A DNA stretch of 64,000 nucleotides from Hymenopellis radicata. Lineage: Eukaryota > Basidiomycota > Agaricomycetes > Agaricales > Physalacriaceae. The notes below the pieces were generated by a model. The model was not told where the DNA came from and did not search any database. It saw only the letters and a list, made by a program, of their open reading frames with translations. The position numbers and the translations under genes are program-made. Shown piece after piece: positions 23,022 through 34,889 of this stretch. Each line of letters opens with the position of its first letter. Position 1 is the stretch's first letter. The DNA is taken from the NCBI GenBank assembly GCA_015501595.1, contig JADNRX010000024.1, positions 248,001-312,000 of the forward strand. Reading direction: 5' to 3'.

Positions 23022-25601
23022 TTACACTTTCTCCATAATATCGGTCGGTGGTACATTAGAGCTAATTTCCTTCCTCTCGTCATGAGCGTGGTCAAGCAGG
23101 TGAGGCTTCCACTCGGCCGATCTCCAAGGCTTCACATGAGCTCGGTACATTTCGTCTACCTGTCGAGATGTTAAGAGGGCGACATGACGAAGTAGCCCGA
23201 GTATCACTGACCTCTTCCAAACTGAGGCCCTTCGTTTCAGGAATGAAGAAGTATACATAAATATAGCCTGTACGTGACGTTGAGCCTTGACGCCCGATAC
23301 CTGAAAAGCTGAAACTGACCGTAGACCAGCATGCCGAAGAAGATCATGAGAATCAGAGGGCCGATGCTGTCACAAAGTCAGCAATATTCTTGAGTAGCGA
23401 CAGTTGTATACGCACTCGTCGGCAATGCGGGGCGAGAAGAAGGAAAGCATAAAATTCCAGAACCAGTTCGTGGCGCTTCCCAGTGCGATAGACTTGGGAC
23501 GAACGCGAAGCGGGAAGGATTCGCCCAGGTAGACCCATCTATAAGCGTATTGCCCGTCAGTGCGACGAATGAGGATCGAAATAGTGTGGCCAACGGTACG
23601 GGTCCCCAGAACACTGCGAAGGAGAACAAGTGGAGGACAGCAAAGGTGATGAGGACGTCACCTGTGTAGTGGGCACAGTGTTAGTTATTTCGGCCTAGAA
23701 AAAAATGAAGACTCTTGCCTCCTCGCTTGTTGGTGTCCGTTAGCTGATCGGTCGGTGTCCCCGTAGGCGCGAGTAAGTAGTGTCCAGCGAGTCCAGCCTG
23801 ATTTGAAAATGCGCAGAAGCTCTTGTGAGCGCAGTAAAAATGTCGCGTACTACAATAGCGCAGATAGCTTCGCAGACGGCACCAACAAGAAGGGACTGGT
23901 GATGGTTTATAAGTCGACATACTTCAACAAGCTGTGATGCTTACCCGTCGACGACCCCATGCTTCAATCAGATACTAGAAGGAAGGAGTCCTCAGGTATT
24001 GAAGCTTCTTCACAAAGAATGGACCAACCAGAGCGGGAAGTGTCCCAGCGACGGATACCGCACCCAGAATAGTTTGGATCACAAACGGCGAGAGCCTGTA
24101 GCGGTGTCAGCTGCGTTAGATACATCTTACAAGTTACACACTCAGTACCGGCGCTCTTAAAGAAGGTATCGCCGTAGTAATCTGCGTGAAGCTGGTTAGA
24201 AAGTACCGGACTGGACTAAGAAAATTCATACAGTAGAAGTTCTGCCCATTGAGCTGCTGGATGAACTGAAGCATCATGCCATTCAGAGTCCGTTTCCACA
24301 GGTCATTCCTTGTCGAGAAACACTCAAGCCATGTCGCCTTTCCACCTTCGTTTTCAGCACGGATACCGAACATTAGTTCCGCGATCGTCTCTTTGACGAG
24401 TGGGTCGTTGACTGGTACACTGTTGAGCTCCGCAATAACCTTGCCGGCCTCCTCCGTTCGACCTGTGCCGAGAAGGTGACGACTGCGCAATAGATATTGT
24501 TAGTGGGATCAATGCCAAGTAGTTCCATAGTAGTACATACGGCGATTCTGGCAGGAAGAAGATGCCGGACAAAAGGATAAGACCCCAGAGCATCTGGAGC
24601 CCTACGGGAATTCGCCACGACGCCGAGTTCGAAATTGAATGGGTACCAAGATCGATAACGTAGCTGATGAAGATACTAACACGCAAAAGTAAGATAAGTC
24701 ACAGGCTGAGCAGATCTTCACAAGGTGCGTACCCCGTGATGACTTGAAGCTGATACAATACCAGAAGGACACCTCGCAGAGCCTTGGGGGCAGTTTCTCC
24801 GTTGTATAGCCTAACGAAGTCTAATGGATCAGCAGTGGGAGGTGCTTGTGGCATGCCACATACGGTACGATAGCGGACATGGCACCAACACCCAAACCTG
24901 CAATGAACCGACCCACAGATATTTGAGCGAGAGACTCGCCGGTGCCGGTTTGGATTGCGCATCCAACGGTGAAAACTACGGCCCAGACTAGGATGGAACC
25001 GCGACGGCCGAATCGGTCAGACGTGAAAGCCTGTCCGAGTGCTCCACTTGAACGATAATTTCAGTCGCTATACACTACGTTCGTTGAAAGGCCGTAGTTG
25101 GACTTACACGAAGGTTCTGTAGGCAAGAAAGTCTCAGTAACACGAAACCGGACATAAGCCACTTCGTCTACATACCCAGCAGAAAGAAGCGACGTGATAA
25201 TTGATTGTCGATGACTGGTAAGGACGTATTCCCCGTTCTCAAGCTCGCCAAAGCGTCGAATAAAATCCGGCATAATCAGACATCCCTGGAAACACGTTCA
25301 ATTCAGTTCCCTATATAAATGAGACGACGAACAGAGATAACACCTATGGGGAAATCAGCACGACTGAATGAATATAGATACTCGACTCGCCGATATCATA
25401 ACCGAAGAGGAACCCTCATCAAAGCGATGTCAATGACGATAGCTCTAGGACAAGTGCTGATGAAGTACCTCCTGTACACAGTTAGCAAAACTTTTTCATT
25501 TCGAGACAAGTTCAAACGCACCAAACGCAACGAAGATGGCAAGAATAATTGCTCGTCTGTTCGTCGGAAGAGCCCTTGGGGCACTGGCTATTTGCGCCAT
25601 G
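23022..25601 (-). CDS. MFS sugar transporter (hexose type)
   Basis: A 12-helix proton-sugar symporter of the major facilitator superfamily. The proposed start is MAQIASAPRALPTNRRAIIL at 25601, then an exon giving GGFLFGYDIG and, after an intron with a GC donor, VISGCLIMPDFIRRF. Signature motifs are DRFGRRGSILVW (loop 2-3), PESPRHLLGTGRTEEAGKV, QFIQQLNGQNFYYYGDTFF, the WGPVPWVYLGESFPLRVRP block in TM10, and PETKGLSLEEVDEMYRAHVK at the end. About a dozen introns of 45-60 nt split it. All the conserved charges I can check are present. The substrate (hexose most likely) is inferred from the family. Confidence 0.87.
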
Positions 25602-26726
25602 ACTGGCGAAAAGAGATGGGGGAATACCGAAGAGGTTGTTGGGGCAAGAAGATCGCGAGGACCACCTTAAGTATCAGGAAGCACCACCATTGTACCATCA
25701 TCTGACGACGTGAGAGAAGCACCGTTGTAATACGGACCGCCCGCGGACCGAATTGGCTTCGTTTCGCCTCTCGACAACTACAACTCCATGAAAGTGTTTG
25801 ATTGTTGACCTACCCCAACTCCAGTGCCATATGACGGCCCGAGAGCGTAGTAAACTCTTGACATCATGACAATGGAGCGGGACAGCAGCAAAAGAGAGAG
25901 ATTGGGTGGGAAAATCTGCGAAACAGCAGGCAAATTAAGCGTGTCGCACGGGGGGTGCACAAGTGCAATCAATGAGATCATGTGACGTCGTCCGGCGTGA
26001 AATATGCCTTGCTGAACGACTGAGCTCAAGTTATGCAGATCCGTCAAGGGAGTCTTGTCCGGGTTGGGAATCTACACCCGAGCTTCCCCTCCACGCGTCA
26101 AACTATGAGCAAGTATTCTCGAGTTCAGAACGCAGCATAGAGGCCGTCGTGAATTCGGTCCACAACCACCTTGGCGTCTCGCTCTAAGACGGCGAGCTTG
26201 TCCTCCGATTCGTCAACGTCCTGCATCAAACTCGCATCACGGTAGAAATTTTTGACGCCGTACACGTCGCTAAAGGAGGCGGTCTTCGAGGACACCAGAG
26301 AGAAGTTCATAGAACTGAATTTCCTTGCGTCCTTCTTCGTCTTCGCAAATATTTTATCGCGGTGTTTCTTCGACCTAAACTACAGTAAGCTACAGCATGT
26401 ATGATACAGGCGCGATGAAATGCGAACGCACATATGAGCGGTGCTCTGAAATCGCACAAGGATGAAGCGGGGGATCATATGATGATAGTAATCCCGTGTT
26501 GCCTTTGAGTTGCGGGAGCGAGAAGCGGCGCCATGCTGGTCGACTGTGTGAGAGTTGCTAGCTGCCAGCTGTCAGAGGTAATCTGGATTTCGGAGCGTGG
26601 GTGTGTGAATGGGGTACATTGCATGGTTCTAGGCTTACAAAGTGGAACGTACAGAGACTCTACAAGTTGCAGTCCGCAGTCCGTGAGATTAACATCAGTC
26701 ATACATACAGTGGTATCCAATCCACC
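25602..26726. other. Intergenic region
   Basis: Upstream of the transporter. A 61-residue minus ORF at 26125-26310 (MNFSLVSSKTASFSDVYG...) might be a small gene or an exon but has no family match that I know. Confidence 0.3.
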
Positions 26727-29469
26727 TCAAAACATTCCATCGTGGGTGGGAACAGCAACAGGGGGCGGCCTATGCGAACTTGCAGGTCTATTCGTCGACC
26801 TAGGTGGCGGCGCAGGACTCCTTGTCGAGCGCGGTGGTCTTTCCCTTTCCTTGACACTCCCAGCCGTCCCCGGCCTCAGAGGAGACGCACTAGGCGGCGG
26901 GGTCCTCGTTCGCCGGGGAGTAGGCGAAGCCATGGCTACGCGTGTTGCTGGTGCAGACATGGGTGGATTGAAAGAGCTATTAGTGGGTGTACGGGCGCGA
27001 AGCAGAGGCGGGACAGGCGGAGGGGTTTCCGAGGAGGGAGTGGGTGAATATACGGAGGCGGATGACAATGCCGCGGAGGGAAGGGCAGATTGAGTTACCG
27101 TCGCGTTCGACGAGGAGGAGGCGGAACTTGGTGTCGGCGAACGGGGGCTGTACGAGGTCATCGTAGGAGATGATAATTTGGTAGCCAGCTTGGACGGTCT
27201 GGGTTTGAGTCGTATGTCGATCATGGTCAGCCGAGCAGGAGCTAATCGCGGCTCGGGATGTTTCATTCCTTCGACGAGGACATCATCGAGAAGAAAGCGG
27301 AAGTCAAGGCCAAAATCCTCGAGTAACTATGGAAGTTGTAAGCAAATGTCAGTGGAGTGTTGGTAAAAACTAACCTTGCGGCTCTGCGAATATGTAATTT
27401 TCATCGCCTCCTCGATGACCTTTTCATCTACATCAGAACTATAGACTTGCTTGCGAATGTGTCTGCATAGTTCTCTATTTGGAGTTTCGCCCAGTCAATA
27501 AAGGCTACAACCGAAATCAGCCTCACATCACGATTGCGGTAAATCAACGTACTACTAGCAGCTTCATTCTCCTTGAAGCTGGCCAAGAACCAATCCGCCG
27601 TGTGCTTAATCGCAGTGAAAGTAACGATTGCTAAATCCCCAATGTATGCGCCAATGTGGCCTTCAAATCTGATTTTGCGGACCAGATTATTGATGACTTG
27701 AGAGCGCATCTTGAGGAAAGTCGTCTTTGCAGCGGGCGCCGCACCCAAACGTAACAAGAGTCCGATGAGCATCGTCACCGAGACTTTTTATTTGTGTCAT
27801 GGAAAGAGAGGACAGCAGAGCAGCGGTTAGCTGCGCCTTCAGTGCGGGAAGTTTGGTGCTCAGCGGCGGAATCGCTGCCAGCTTTGAGTCACCTGGAGAA
27901 AGTTGAGACCATTGGAAGAAGAAAATGGTGGTGGACTTACCTTCTTCCAAAAGGTTGGTAGCTTTGTCCCATTCCCGTAGTGATATAGCTACCGTTAATT
28001 CGTCTGCCCATTCGCTGGCCCACCGTGCATCGCGTTCCGATTTCTCTTTCGCGCTGGTACCTGGAATTTCGCCTGCCTTCTTAGCCAGGTCTGTCATCCA
28101 CTCAGCATTGTACGTTGACATGCGCTGTGAAAGGTTTGAGACGTGTATTTCCATGCAATAATCAAAATTGCTTTACGTCCATGGCGGTCGAGGCACCGCC
28201 TTGCCACATACTCTTTCTCCGTTCATGTTCACCTTCTCGTTCTTTTCGCTTCTTGGCAGCGAGTTCCTCGGCGACGTGTCGAAGTTGGCTAAGGAGAGAC
28301 TTCTTATCTGCAGGTGTCTCCGTGCGGTACACATGCGTTTCTTTCCCATGTCTAATCTTGAATACGTTCGTCATGCCTTCAAAAAATGGTTAACATATGC
28401 GAAGAAGACAAGAAATACATAGCCCACTGGGAGAATCCTTGGTATCCAGAACCAGCATCTCGCTCAACGGCCAGCATCTGTCAGCAACCAGCTTGCCTTC
28501 GCTGGTGCCCCCACTTCGGCTTCCACTTGCTTCACCATTTCTCCGTCTCCGCTTGGCAACGAGGACGGCATCGTCAAGGACAACAAATTTGACCCTTCCC
28601 ATGGCCTTATACGTTGCTGCGTTAAGTGACAGGACACCGTCCACTTCTCCCACAACGTGTCTGCCTGGAGTAATGGGGGCAAACTTGGCTGAACCTTCGA
28701 TCTGCGAATGTAGGGATTGCATTTGATTGTAATACATAACGCGGAGGTCAGCGACAGAGGAACGGCGGTACGCAGACATGTTGGAGGACGAGGCAGAGGT
28801 GGGGTCTGGAATGTGCAGCAAGGAGGGCATGGATTTGTATTCAGAAAGGGATTCTTTGAGTTCCAGCATTTCGTTCTCGAGTGTAGATATTTCCTTGGAA
28901 ATGAGGACGAATTCGGCGTAGCTAATCGACGGTAAATATAAAGATAAAATGAGAGAAATGTACGCACTTCTTGAACACATTCTTCTGCAAATCCGTAGCT
29001 GTATCCTCTTTGGCGCCGCGCAACGAGGACTGCAATGACTTGACTTCCGCTTCGGTCGAGTTGGCCATCTTGATTCTCAAGTCTGCGACCTTGATTAGGG
29101 TTGAAAATTACTTATGCGATGCCACGTACAAGCATCTGGATCAAAATCATCCTTGTCCAACAACTTCTTGTCGTCCTCCGTCGTTACTGCCGGATCCTCC
29201 CTCCTGAATCGCTCGTTGTAAACAGCTTCCTCCTCCCGAATACCGCCCAGCGGCATGATATGCATTGGCGGCATCGGGGGCACGTCTACGGGTCCAGAAA
29301 TGTCTGCATATCGCATCGACATGCGTTTCTTGATCCTGTCATCGACGCGAGATTTGCTTTTATCGTTGCGAGAGCTGAGTCCTTTGGCGAGTTTGGTGCC
29401 CGCGCGCTGCACTTTCCGCGCCGGCGGAGCCTGTGAGCGCCGTGTGCGGAGTGACTGCATTGTGGGCAA
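26727..29469 (-). CDS. EXO84: Exocyst complex subunit Exo84
   Basis: Subunit of the octameric tether that docks secretory vesicles at the plasma membrane. The N-terminus MPTMQSLRTRRSQAPPARKV leads to KSRVDDRIKKRMSMRYADIS and KKLLDKDDFDPDA, typical of fungal Exo84. A coiled coil follows (EISTLENEMLELKESLSEYK), then the PH domain (MYYNQMQSLHSQIEGSAKFA, PGRHVVGEVDGVLSLNAATY, FVVLDDAVLVAKRRRR). The C-terminal helical domain includes MLIGLLLRLGAAPAAKTTFL and FIDWAKLQIENYADTF. The last exon is a long Ser/Pro-rich tail ending THDGMF. At least seven introns. Only about 170 bp separate it from the divergent gene at 29639, so the two probably share a promoter. Confidence 0.85.
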
Positions 29470-29638
29470 CGATGGTGGCAGGAAGCACAGGATATGTGTC
29501 CAAATCGGGAAGTGCTACCGCTCCATGACGCGTTTTCTCCGACTTCAGTTTCTTCAGGCACCGTCACCCTGCTCATCTTCCTCCACTACCCTTCGAGCCT
29601 GCTTCGTCCCCGCTGTTTGTAGACTGGCGTTCGTCCCT

Positions 29639-30600
29639 ATGATCTTGACATTTCTGGCCCGCTTGGCCTTGTTTCTTTACGGGTGAGAAGAAAACTGAAT
29701 CTACAGATAAATAAGCCTGCCATCTAACACGCCGCGTAGGTTCTTCTTTCACTTGACTATCTCCATTTCCAACACTCGCCTGCGCTTGTCTTTTCGCTAC
29801 AAATCTGTTCTTTCCATATTCGCCTACAAATACCAAGATCATACCTGCGATGTCTATATCGGACGCCTGGACATCGCCTTCTTCCTGTTTCCTCACGTTT
29901 CTCGCCTCACAGGAGGGCAATCATTTGCACACGTCTCTCTTTACGACTTCCGCGTCCATGTACACTCATCTGAAGCAACGCCCTTGTGGCTCGAACGCCT
30001 TCGTCGCAGTCTCATCTTCACCGTACTCAACGGCACCACTCTTCGCCTCGATGACCTGAAGACGACAGTTACATTCAAGGACCCTGACAATAATACCCGC
30101 GTCGTCGAGCATTCGAAAGGCTGGCATATCCACAACACGTTCAACCATCGCATGTACGCGTTCGGACGGATTGACGGGGAGCTGAGGCGGAATTGGGATA
30201 TCGATTACGGCGCCCTTTACCTTTTGGCGCAAAACTGCCGCTGGACGCTATATCCCGCCGATACCAACAAATGGCATCTCTGGCAGTGAGTTTTCGAAGC
30301 TTGGCCGTACTTTTCTCTCTGCTAAAGCCGCCTCCATATAGGATTTTCCACAAGATTATATTTTTCCTGCCTGATATAGTCCCCAAAATCATCGACAATC
30401 CGCTCACAATCATTGATCTATTCATCGACAGATGCGAGGTCACTTTTGCACATTTTAGACTTCGGGACGCAGAGCTTTTGAAGCAGGGAGGAATTATGCT
30501 GAAGATCAATTTGGGCAAAGCAATAGAACGGAACGCATTTGAAGGGTTCTCATGGGATATCTTTATGGACGCTCTGATTCAATGTGTAACCAGTAATTGA
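29639..30600 (+). CDS. Conserved-looking membrane-associated protein, family not recognised
   Basis: From ATG 29639 an N-terminal hydrophobic segment (MILTFLARLALFLYG, continued after a 50-nt intron by FFFHLTISI) is followed by a soluble part with alternating beta-like spacing (RLRLSFRYKSVLSIFAYKY, DDLKTTVTFKDPDNN) and, after a second intron near 30286-30340, IFHKIIFFLPDIVPKIIDNP and LLKQGGIMLKINLGKAIERN. It ends ALIQCVTSN. About 280 residues. The membrane anchor followed by beta-rich sequence vaguely recalls the N-terminus of bridge-like lipid-transfer proteins or mitochondrial Mdm31-type proteins, but I cannot support either. Both introns splice in phase, so the gene is credible. Confidence 0.6.
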
Positions 30601-30973
30601 TAACTTAGATAGCTGGTAGTACTTGTTAGACTTTATCGTATGGCCACACACACTCAGGCCGGACCAATTGCAATCTTCATCGCGCAAGTTCCGTTTCCTC
30701 ATGCTGGATACCTCATCCGTGAAAGTACTTCGACAGCGATCATCCCGATAACAGGGCGTGGATAGAGAAGATGAGGCTTCAGAACAGCCCACGTTATCAG
30801 CCTTTATCACAAACATTGAGCGAGCCGAGGTGCGAAGTTGGTTATCAGCGCCAGCGCCACTGAGTGATTTCGTGATTAATCCGCCTGTGACCTCAAGGAA
30901 AGACAACGATCTCCGACAACGTGTCAGACTATGACTCGACAACGCTTATGGCTCCCTCAAATCATCCGCCACC

Positions 30974-31611
30974 ATGTCGCAGCCATCGATCCCGAACCAC
31001 GGCTGCACCTGCGGCCACTGCGCCGGAGGATGGCTCTCCCCACGCATGGTCTACCAACTCGGGAGTACGCCCGTCCGCTTCCACGTTCCCAAGCATCTTA
31101 CTCATCCTCACTGTCCTCATCCCCAGGCCAAGCTATGGAGGTCTTCACCTTCATGAACGCGAACTCCGAGGAACACATGAATGTCGACCCCTCCGCCGTC
31201 GCCATGCTGACTACCTCCCCCGCCCGCTCTTCAAGCAGACCCTCCACCCCGGCTTCTACTGGGGCTACCTCGCCGTCTTCCAATCAATCTTCGAAATTCT
31301 TCAGCGCTTACCTCTTCCTCCCGAGCCTCCACGACTGGACTCTCACCGCGGATGCTGTTAATGCCCACGTACTCGCCAACTACCCACGGGAGGTGGAGCA
31401 CTTTTTCGCACAGGGCGGCCAGGTGGTGTATGCTCTCGATGCGATTACGGGTATGGCGAAAGACGCGTCGGATCATGGGAAAGTTGATAAGAGTGAGCGA
31501 GTGTTTGCGCGTTTACCACAGTGCGACAACGATTATGATTTCGCGCTTGTTAGGAAGGAGGCCGGATTGGCTGCGAACAGGCGCTGGGGTCCGTACAGTA
31601 TTGATTCTTGA
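30974..31611 (+). CDS. CxCGxC...LSPRM-motif protein (agaricomycete family)
   Basis: MSQPSIPNHGCTCGHCAGGW followed by LSPRMVYQLGS is spliced over a 61-nt intron (about 31072-31132) to QAMEVFTFMNANSEEHMNVD, a Ser/Thr-rich linker, and FLPSLHDWTLTADAVNAHVL, EVEHFFAQGGQVVYALDAIT and PQCDNDYDFALVRKEAGLAA ending RWGPYSIDS. The CTCGHC-SPRM start and the CDND-WGPY end are features I associate with agaricomycete proteins often annotated near ankyrin-repeat proteins; the Cys pairs may bind zinc. No ankyrin repeats are present here. Function unknown. Confidence 0.6.
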
Positions 31612-31683
31612 AGTGTCCCTGGTCGATAGCGAGCAACTTCCAAAGTAGGCAGCAATGACCTGTTGAAAACCTTTGTCGTGTAT

Positions 31684-31890
31684 GTACAACAACCTTGGGT
31701 GTAATGTCGCTTTTGCAGACTTGGGAAATCTGATCAATGCAGCGCCTGTGTGAGAATGCCAACTATGTTATCTTCTACATTTCCGAGTAAGTGTCACGAT
31801 ACATAACACGAAGAGAGAACTAACCAGAATCCTTTAGCTTCCCATCCACGAGCTAATGGCCGACTATGTCCAGGCGTTATCAGGACGCCG
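31684..31890 (+). pseudogene. Broken GDSL-esterase fragment with retained intron
   Basis: Matches the last two exons of the gene at 20850-22058 in the opposite orientation. It contains the coding segment for YNNLG-NVAFADLGNLINAA, an internal deletion, then NANY-IFYISE, the same last intron (GTAAGTGTCAC ... CCTTTAG, still recognisable) and FPS--HELMADYVQA. Because the intron is kept it came from DNA rather than from an mRNA copy. It has no start and several lesions. Confidence 0.75.
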
Positions 31891-32246
31891 TCGTCCGACT
31901 ACTCGGGTATGCCATATACCTGGGGTGTGCGGAGAAAGTTTCGAGGAAGGCACCTGTGAACTTGTTTTTTAGTGACGGAGCAGTTCGGGTTCTCCATTTG
32001 TGCCGACAAGCAGTTTGAGCAGCAGATTATTACCAGAATACGCCTGGCACGAAGCTGAAAGCTGAAAGAACCGGTAATGTCGGGTTTGGTTCGCTTGTAA
32101 TATTTCCAGTTGACGACACAATGGCAATGATGATGGTACAGTACACACAGCTAATGCAAAACTTGAAGATTACACCTGTAAAGAGCATCAGCTACTGACG
32201 TGGATTCCCAAGGATGAAACCTCACCTTGTAAATAAGATATCATGT
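31891..32246. other. Intergenic region
   Basis: No gene found downstream of the GDSL fragment and 3' of the F-box gene. Confidence 0.35.
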
Positions 32247-33779
32247 CTAGTACAATCCAATATTCAATCCTTCCTTAATCATAGCCGCATACTGCTCCTC
32301 CAGAGGAACAGACGGCTCGTATCCATAGGGCAACCTCACGTCCTTCAGCCTCCTCCGCCTTGCATTCACCAGTCTCCATATCGTCGCTTCTTTGATCTCA
32401 AACGGCGGCACCTCGGACAAATCCAACAGTGCAAGACATGGCAGTTTCCCATTTAAACCTGACAAAAACGCTGGATCCATGCTATCCTTCAACACCAGCG
32501 TCTCGACGGCGTCCGACTGGTGCAACAACGCCAGAAGTCCTAGCGAGTATATCATCGGTTTAAGCCCGATGGTAGTCAGGGTGCAGTTGCTCCTAATAAG
32601 AAGATCGTGCACAGCGTTAACGTCCGCGACGCGTATCCAGCCGAAACTGCGCAATGCTGGGAGATCAAGCATTGGCAGCAGCTGTGAGATGCCCATATCG
32701 GTAAACTTGGGCGCTTCTAGCCATAGGGAAGTAAGGTTCTGGCGCCGCAATGGCGTGTTAGGAGGATGTGAAGGGAACTGGTCTGTGCAAGGCGACTTGA
32801 AAGTGCGAGCCGAATCCAACTTGCGAAGGATCATCATGTTATTGTCGATGGCTGCGTGTGTATCCTCCCTGTAGTACGACCGCATGTCAAAGTTCGGTTG
32901 ATGGCATACATATTCCTCTAAGCGCGACCATGGGATGCAAAGTGATGCGGGAGACCCGCTGACATGGAGCGCACGAAGCGCAGGAGCAGACTGCACGTCA
33001 CTGAGAACGTCGAACCCGGTGTCTTCCTCGATATGGTTATCTGGGGCCTTGATAGACACGAGTTCGAGGGCGTGTAGTTTACCGTGCACAGGTGCAAGGA
33101 CGTTTCGCATGCTTGCGTCCGTCAGGTCAAGTAATAATGTGCGCCATCGGTTCGACGTGTCCCATAGATGTGGCAGGATGGGGTGCATTTCAGAGACATG
33201 GGTATAGCTTGAAAGCTCCACCTCCAATGGGTACTGCTTTGAACGCGACAACTGCAGCCAAAGAACGTGGCTAAGCCGCTCTGGGTGAGGGTGAAGGGCG
33301 AGGGTGTCGAAGCTAACATGGACACGGGACCAGAGGCGAGGAAAGGATAGGCCTGCAACTCTCCACTGACTGCTAACCTGCACCAGAACCCATGGCATCC
33401 CGTGGGTGTCCAATGAATCTGCCCGTGGATCCTGATCGTCGAGACAAATGAGAAAAATTTCCCGTAGTACATCCAGGGGCAGCCGTCTGATAGGATGCAT
33501 GACAGTATGAATGTCGTTCAGGTCGCGCAACTCCTGGTGCCGCTGATGGACAAGTGGACTGCAGACCGCGCCGGGCTTCTGCTATGGCATCCTCGAGGTG
33601 TGAAATGCGTTCTCCGCGCACAGGGAGCTCGGCGCGAAAATAAACCTCTTCATAAAGGAGGGGCATACATTCGAGATGAGGAGATCCGTGATGCGCGCGC
33701 TTCTGGGAGTCAAATTAAGAGGAATATTGACATGGGCGCCACAACACGAGCACGGAGGAGCCATTAATGTGGTGTCCAA
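32247..33779 (-). CDS. F-box-like protein, N-terminal frame uncertain
   Basis: The main ORF reads MHPIRRLPLDVLREIFLICL from the ATG at 33500 to the stop at 32247, an F-box start followed by SSQWRVAGLSFPRLWSRVHV and a leucine-rich region. Agaricomycete relatives usually have a coiled coil just before PIRRLP. Here that part exists in other frames: HVNIPLNLTPRSARITDLL at about 33680-33740 and RISHLEDAIAEARR at about 33570-33640. I could not join them with in-phase GT-AG introns, because candidate introns between 33540 and 33590 are multiples of three. The N-terminus is therefore broken by a frameshift or has an unusual splice. Likely role: SCF substrate receptor. Confidence 0.7.
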
Positions 33780-34054
33780 TTTAGATTGGGAGGGTGTAGC
33801 GAGCTTGTTGTGGTGTATGTGTTGGGGGGAAGTTGGAAGTTATGGTAAAGATTCGTGTCAGTCGTGAAGTGGCGTCAATGTCAGCCTTACAAGTAGGTGA
33901 GATGCAAACGTGAAAAGGGAGCACTCGTCTTACATATAACAATCAGAGAGACTACGAGCTTGCCAGTGTCATCTGGGAGGACGATGATGATGGTCAGAGA
34001 ACAAGGCGTGCGACTTGCATCGTGATTTACCATTTTGGGACAACTCGTTCTCGG

Positions 34055-34111
34055 TACAAAGCGATGATTGTAGAATTTTTTAGAATGCCGTTCGTGATCA
34101 ATACTGCACAG
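34055..34111 (+). repeat. Direct repeat flanking the fold-back element, left copy
   Basis: ACAAAGCGATGATTGTAG... to ...ATACTGCACAGT, about 57 bp, recurs almost unchanged at 34601-34658 on the other side of the fold-back. Confidence 0.75.
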
Positions 34112-34542
34112 TGAGTTCAGAAAACCGAGCTTTCTGGAATTCAATCCCAGCTCGGAAAGTACATTTTTCTTGACTCAGTAAATATCTCAAAAAATCGAAT
34201 TTTTTGAGTGCTGAGAAAATTGAATTTCCCAACTTGGGATAAGGTCTGAGAAAATAAAAATTTCTCAGGCCTTTTTCGGTCTCAGAAAATGCTAAGAAAA
34301 GTAAATTTTCTCTGTATTTTCTGGGAAAATTCGATTTTCTGAGCTGGATAGCTTGAAAAATCAAATTTTCTCAGCTGCAAAACTTTCTGAAAAAATTATA
34401 TTTTCTCAGATGTTATCCCAAGTTGGAAATTCAATTTTCTCAGCACTCAAAAAATTCGATTTTTTGAGATATTTACTGAGTCAAGAAAAATGTACTTTCC
34501 GAGCTGGGATTGAATTCCAGAAAGCTCGGTTTTCTGAACTCA
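34112..34542. repeat. Fold-back element: 131-bp near-perfect inverted repeat
   Basis: 34112-34242 is the reverse complement of 34413-34542 with one indel in about 130 bases. The 170-bp centre is itself made of AT-rich words such as TTTCTCAG and GAGAAAAT in both orientations. The two arms therefore encode the same 35-residue reading frame on opposite strands, which explains the pair of matching ORFs here. RNA or single-stranded DNA from this locus would form a very long hairpin. Confidence 0.9.
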
Positions 34543-34600
34543 GTAAATCTACTTTTCCGAACAATTTTCTCAGCTCAGAAAATTTGATACCCCGATGTGT

Positions 34601-34658
34601 AACAAAGCGATGATTGTAGCATTTTTGAGAATGCCGTTCGTGATCAATACTGCGCAGT
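34601..34658 (+). repeat. Direct repeat flanking the fold-back element, right copy
   Basis: About 95% identical to 34055-34111. It could be a long target duplication or the trace of a local duplication that carried the fold-back. Confidence 0.75.
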
Positions 34659-34800
34659 AAGCAAGGTGTTTGTGGCTACTTGGATTGAATGTTGTGTTTG
34701 TGGCATGCGCATTGCGCATTCAACATTGCGACAAAATTTTCACTTGAAAATTGAAGAATTCAGAGTTCCAAAAAGAGCCCAATTCAAAGCTGGGACTTAA

Positions 34801-34889
34801 TAGCCCACGCGAGGGTCGAACTCGCAGCCTTCAGATGCCCTATTTAAACGTAAAAGTCTGACGCTCTATCCGATTGAGCTAGGCAGGCC
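34801..34889 (-). tRNA. tRNA-Lys (anticodon TTT), with 14-nt intron
   Basis: Minus strand from 34889. T arm GCGAG-TTCGACC-CTCGC, anticodon stem TCAGA/TCTGA and D stem GCTC/GAGC are all good. The loop is CT-TTT-A + A with the intron at about 34836-34849 after position 37. The acceptor stem GGCCTGC/GTGGGCT needs four G-U pairs and leaves three rather than two bases before the D stem, so the 5' end has probably drifted. It may be a weak or decaying gene. Confidence 0.72.

Noticed and set aside
26125..26310. 61-aa minus ORF MNFSLVSSKTASFSDVYG...
   Set aside because: Too short, no family match and no supporting exon; kept only as a note.
34098..34613. Two matching ORFs of 86-88 aa on opposite strands
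   Set aside because: They are the two arms of the inverted repeat read in the same way, not genes.
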